From the NCBI GenBank assembly GCA_002700865.1, contig PAFB01000025.1:1-14503 (forward strand): a stretch of 14,503 nucleotides of DNA. Direction: 5' to 3'. Source of the DNA: Rhodospirillaceae bacterium. GTDB lineage: Bacteria; Pseudomonadota; Alphaproteobacteria; UBA7985. Position 1 is the first letter of the stretch. Every line of letters begins with the position of its first letter. Position numbers and translations under genes: made by a program. Of the stretch, positions 12,500 to 14,503 are shown in pieces. Under the pieces are notes generated by a model. It was not told the origin of the DNA and did no database searches. It saw nothing but the letters and a program-made list of their open reading frames with translations.

Positions 12500-14359
12500 T
12501 TAGCGGAATTGAAGTTCAATCCGGCGGTTCTTGGCGTAGGCTTCAGGCGTGGCTTCATCGATGAGCGGATGGAACTCGCCAAGGCCAACAGCTGATAGCT
12601 GACTTGGCGGCAAACCGGCATCGACCAGCGTGCGAACCACCGTCGCAGCGCGGAAAGCCGACAGCTCCCAGTTTGATGGCCAGCGGTTGCCTGCGGGCGT
12701 TGCGTCGGCATGACCAAGCACGTCAAGCTGCCAGTCCTCACCTTCCGGCAAAGCTGCAATTTCAGTCTTCAGCTCTTCTGCCATGCTGGCGAGCAGCTTG
12801 TTCCCCTCAGCACTCAGCCGAGCGCTGCCGGGTTGGAACAGTGAGGCACCGCTGGAGAGAACCAGCCGGTCATCATGAAGAAACAAGCCATTTTCATCGT
12901 TGCCACGGCTACGTTCCATCCAAAGCCGCAGAGCGGAATTCAAGGTACTGGACGAAGCATGAGGCATGACGGTCGCATTCTTGACGGCACCGCGAAGCAC
13001 CTCAATCTCGGACTGCGCGGCAGCGAGCTTGGCTGACAGCTCGCCGTTGGCGTGCTGACCTGCACGGGCCTCTTCCAGTTGAGCTTTCAGCGCTTCAAGT
13101 TGTTCGAACGGTTTTGGACCATTTGCAAGGTTGACCCGGATTAGCTTGAGCTCGCCCGAAGCCCTTTCGAGCTTCGTTTGCGTTGCGCCGAGGCTTTCCT
13201 GAGCGTCCCGTAGGCGACCCTCCAACGAGGCCTTGGATGCCAAAGCAGTGGCCATCGCATCCTGTGCCCGGGCAAGATCACTGGCCTGTTTTTCGCTCAT
13301 CGCCCGAAGCGCGTCGAGCATGTCGAGATCGGCCAGCTGAGCCTGCAGCGCGGCGACCTGAGTGTCTCGCTCGCCATTGACCCGGTCCATCTGGGCGCGA
13401 AGGTCTTCGAGCATCGTGTCACGGTCTGTGATTGTCTGCTGTGCTTGCGCGAGGTCAGCCCGCAAGGTCTGCTGAGCCATTCTGGCAGCGGTCTGCCGCT
13501 GATCCATCTCAAGCTTGAGGGTAGCGATTTCTTCGCGCGCGGCGGTCAGCTTGACTTCCATGTCCATGGCGTCAGCCTTGGCCAGAGCCATTTGCGCTTC
13601 AACGTCACCTGAGACTGCCGCTGAGTCGGAAACCGTGGTGCGGTAGCCTTCAAAATCCTTCAGGCATTGCGATAGGGTCTGCGTGGTGCTTTCCAGTTCA
13701 GCTCCCAGTCGGCTCGCATCCTCCCGGCTCTTCAACCCCAAGGCTTCGTAGCCAGCCTGAAGCTTATCGCGCTCGGTCCTGATGGCCAGCGCCTCGGTAT
13801 TCGAAGCCTTGAGTGCTGCGGTCAAACGGACGATTTCTGATGCCTGGCCCTGATCGTCCAAAAAGGCGTCGTCAAGCTGAGTTTGCTGGGCGTTGATGTT
13901 GTCGCGCAATTGCTCGATCTGCAGGTCCAGACCCGCAATTTGAGAGGTCAGGTTGTCCTGACTGTCTAGCAGATCAAGGTTTTCCATCCGCATCGCATCG
14001 AGCGACGCCTCCAACTCCGGTGCGCGGCAAGCGCCAGCGGTTTCCAGTTGAGCTTCGAGTTCAGCGACCCGGGCGCGGCTGAGGTCGCGCTCGCTAATCA
14101 AGCCGCCAGCCCGAATTTCTGCCTCCCGTGTTGCATCCAGCTGTTCAAACAACTGACGCTCGACTTCACAAAACTTGCTACGCACCACGTAGGAACCGCC
14201 AACAAAACGTACAAAGCGGTTACCCGGTTCGCCACATTCCTGACTGGCCGACTGAGCCGACGCCGTTGGAATTGCGAAAGCCAGAACAAAGGCTATGCCC
14301 GAGGCAAAAGCTGTAAAAAAGCGGCCCGTTGCACTGGATACGACGTAAGAAGCTGTCAT
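12500..14359 (-). CDS. Exported coiled-coil protein with C-terminal OmpA-like peptidoglycan-binding domain
   Basis: A 619-residue protein. Residues 13-35 form a signal peptide ending TASA, with likely cleavage before QSASQ. A short Cys-containing head follows (Cys42, Cys64). Then comes a long heptad-rich, Ala/Glu/Gln/Leu-dominated coiled coil from about 65 to 460, with further cysteines at 111 and 232. The C-terminal OmpA/MotB-type domain spans about 490-619. It begins with LVLSSGASLFQPGSARLSAEG and carries the GHAD motif (549-552) where GHTD is usual, NWELSAFRAATVV, VGLGEFHPLID and the terminal NRRIELQF. This domain should bind peptidoglycan, so the protein would be periplasmic, reaching from the wall over tens of nanometres. 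It resembles the MotB-like peptidoglycan-binding proteins common in alphaproteobacteria, except that these start with a membrane anchor rather than a cleavable signal. GGGAG lies 9 nt before the ATG. Confidence 0.88.
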   Translation of the reverse strand: MTASYVVSSATGRFFTAFASGIAFVLAFAIPTASAQSASQECGEPGNRFVRFVGGSYVVRSKFCEVERQLFEQLDATREAEIRAGGLISERDLSRARVAELEAQLETAGACRAPELEASLDAMRMENLDLLDSQDNLTSQIAGLDLQIEQLRDNINAQQTQLDDAFLDDQGQASEIVRLTAALKASNTEALAIRTERDKLQAGYEALGLKSREDASRLGAELESTTQTLSQCLKDFEGYRTTVSDSAAVSGDVEAQMALAKADAMDMEVKLTAAREEIATLKLEMDQRQTAARMAQQTLRADLAQAQQTITDRDTMLEDLRAQMDRVNGERDTQVAALQAQLADLDMLDALRAMSEKQASDLARAQDAMATALASKASLEGRLRDAQESLGATQTKLERASGELKLIRVNLANGPKPFEQLEALKAQLEEARAGQHANGELSAKLAAAQSEIEVLRGAVKNATVMPHASSSTLNSALRLWMERSRGNDENGLFLHDDRLVLSSGASLFQPGSARLSAEGNKLLASMAEELKTEIAALPEGEDWQLDVLGHADATPAGNRWPSNWELSAFRAATVVRTLVDAGLPPSQLSAVGLGEFHPLIDEATPEAYAKNRRIELQFR

Positions 14360-14421
14360 TGGCTAAGGCTCCCAATATTCCTGTTGAACCGGTATAGCCC
14401 AGAATTGGATCAAACGCGGCA

Positions 14422-14448
14422 TTCATAGACAGACAAGGATTGTGCCAA
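14422..14448 (-). promoter_or_regulatory. Candidate promoter for the OmpA/WYL-like gene pair
   Basis: On the minus strand TTGGCA (14448-14443) and TATGAA (14427-14422) resemble -35 and -10 boxes, but with a short 15-bp spacer. A start near 14415 would leave a leader of about 55 nt before the ATG at 14359. It is weak support, given for want of a better candidate in the 144-bp region to the window edge. Confidence 0.28.
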
Positions 14449-14460
14449 CCGGTTAAGGCT

Positions 14461-14474
14461 GGGCGCAAGCGCCC
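14461..14474. repeat. GC-rich hairpin GGGCGC-AA-GCGCCC
   Basis: A perfect inverted repeat, effectively a 5-bp GC stem with a CAAG loop. It lies upstream of the OmpA-type gene near the right edge. No T-run follows closely on either strand, so a terminator role is not shown. It may belong to a neighbouring transcript beyond the window. Confidence 0.4.
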
Positions 14475-14503
14475 CCTGATGAGGGCTTCGCCTGCTTATT
14501 TTA

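Noticed and set aside
12500..14359. Reading the OmpA-type gene as part of a Zorya-like defence system
   Set aside because: There is no MotA/ExbB-like partner, helicase or nuclease in the window, and the protein has a signal peptide instead of the anchoring helix of ZorB/MotB.
1..14503. tRNA/rRNA genes, CRISPR arrays, insertion sequences, attachment sites
   Set aside because: No tRNA-like cloverleaf, regularly spaced repeat, transposase or terminal inverted repeat could be seen. Intergenic spaces are all under about 200 bp.

Overview
The window reads as ordinary chromosomal DNA of an alphaproteobacterium. The evidence is the moderately high GC, tight coding on both strands, the sfsA-map-radC cluster, a full-length single-chain biotin-dependent pyruvate carboxylase, and a run of nadE-like, gltX and cysS genes. 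No rRNA, tRNA, IS element, phage gene or CRISPR array is visible. I cannot name a genus from the sequence alone.

Layout. (1) Positions 1-2303, minus strand: an apparent operon sfsA -> map -> radC. The radC 3' end runs off the left edge. (2) Positions 2304-2423: a 120-bp divergent control region with a small dyad. (3) Positions 2424-5885, plus strand: pyc, pyruvate carboxylase, followed directly by a hairpin. (4) Positions 5886-6083: a spacer with a candidate sigma70-type promoter. (5) Positions 6084-11571, plus strand: a compact run of a degenerate NAD synthetase-like gene, gltX, cysS, a tiny lipoprotein gene overlapping the end of cysS, and a zinc-free quinone oxidoreductase. It ends in a clear bidirectional intrinsic terminator at about 11623-11653. 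(6) Positions 11685-14359, minus strand: a two-gene envelope pair. The upstream gene encodes an exported coiled-coil protein with a C-terminal OmpA-like domain. The downstream gene encodes a two-helix membrane protein with a coiled coil and a C-terminal domain resembling WYL. (7) Positions 14360-14503: a short region with a weak promoter candidate and a GC-rich hairpin.

How the genes fit together. Most products are housekeeping: anaplerosis (Pyc), aminoacylation (GltX, CysS), N-terminal Met removal (Map) and nucleic-acid-associated proteins (RadC, SfsA). Two places are not routine. The gene at 6084-7466 keeps the whole glutamine-amidase half of glutamine-dependent NadE, with its Glu-Lys-Cys triad. 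It has lost the ATP-binding SGGxDS loop and roughly 100 residues of the synthetase half, yet remains an intact 460-codon frame, so it looks like a maintained pseudoenzyme or a repurposed amidase. The right-hand pair (OmpA-type periplasmic coiled coil plus inner-membrane WYL-like protein) could be a two-compartment envelope module that I do not recognise as a described system. The uncharacterised lipoprotein gene embedded in the end of cysS is a third point of interest.
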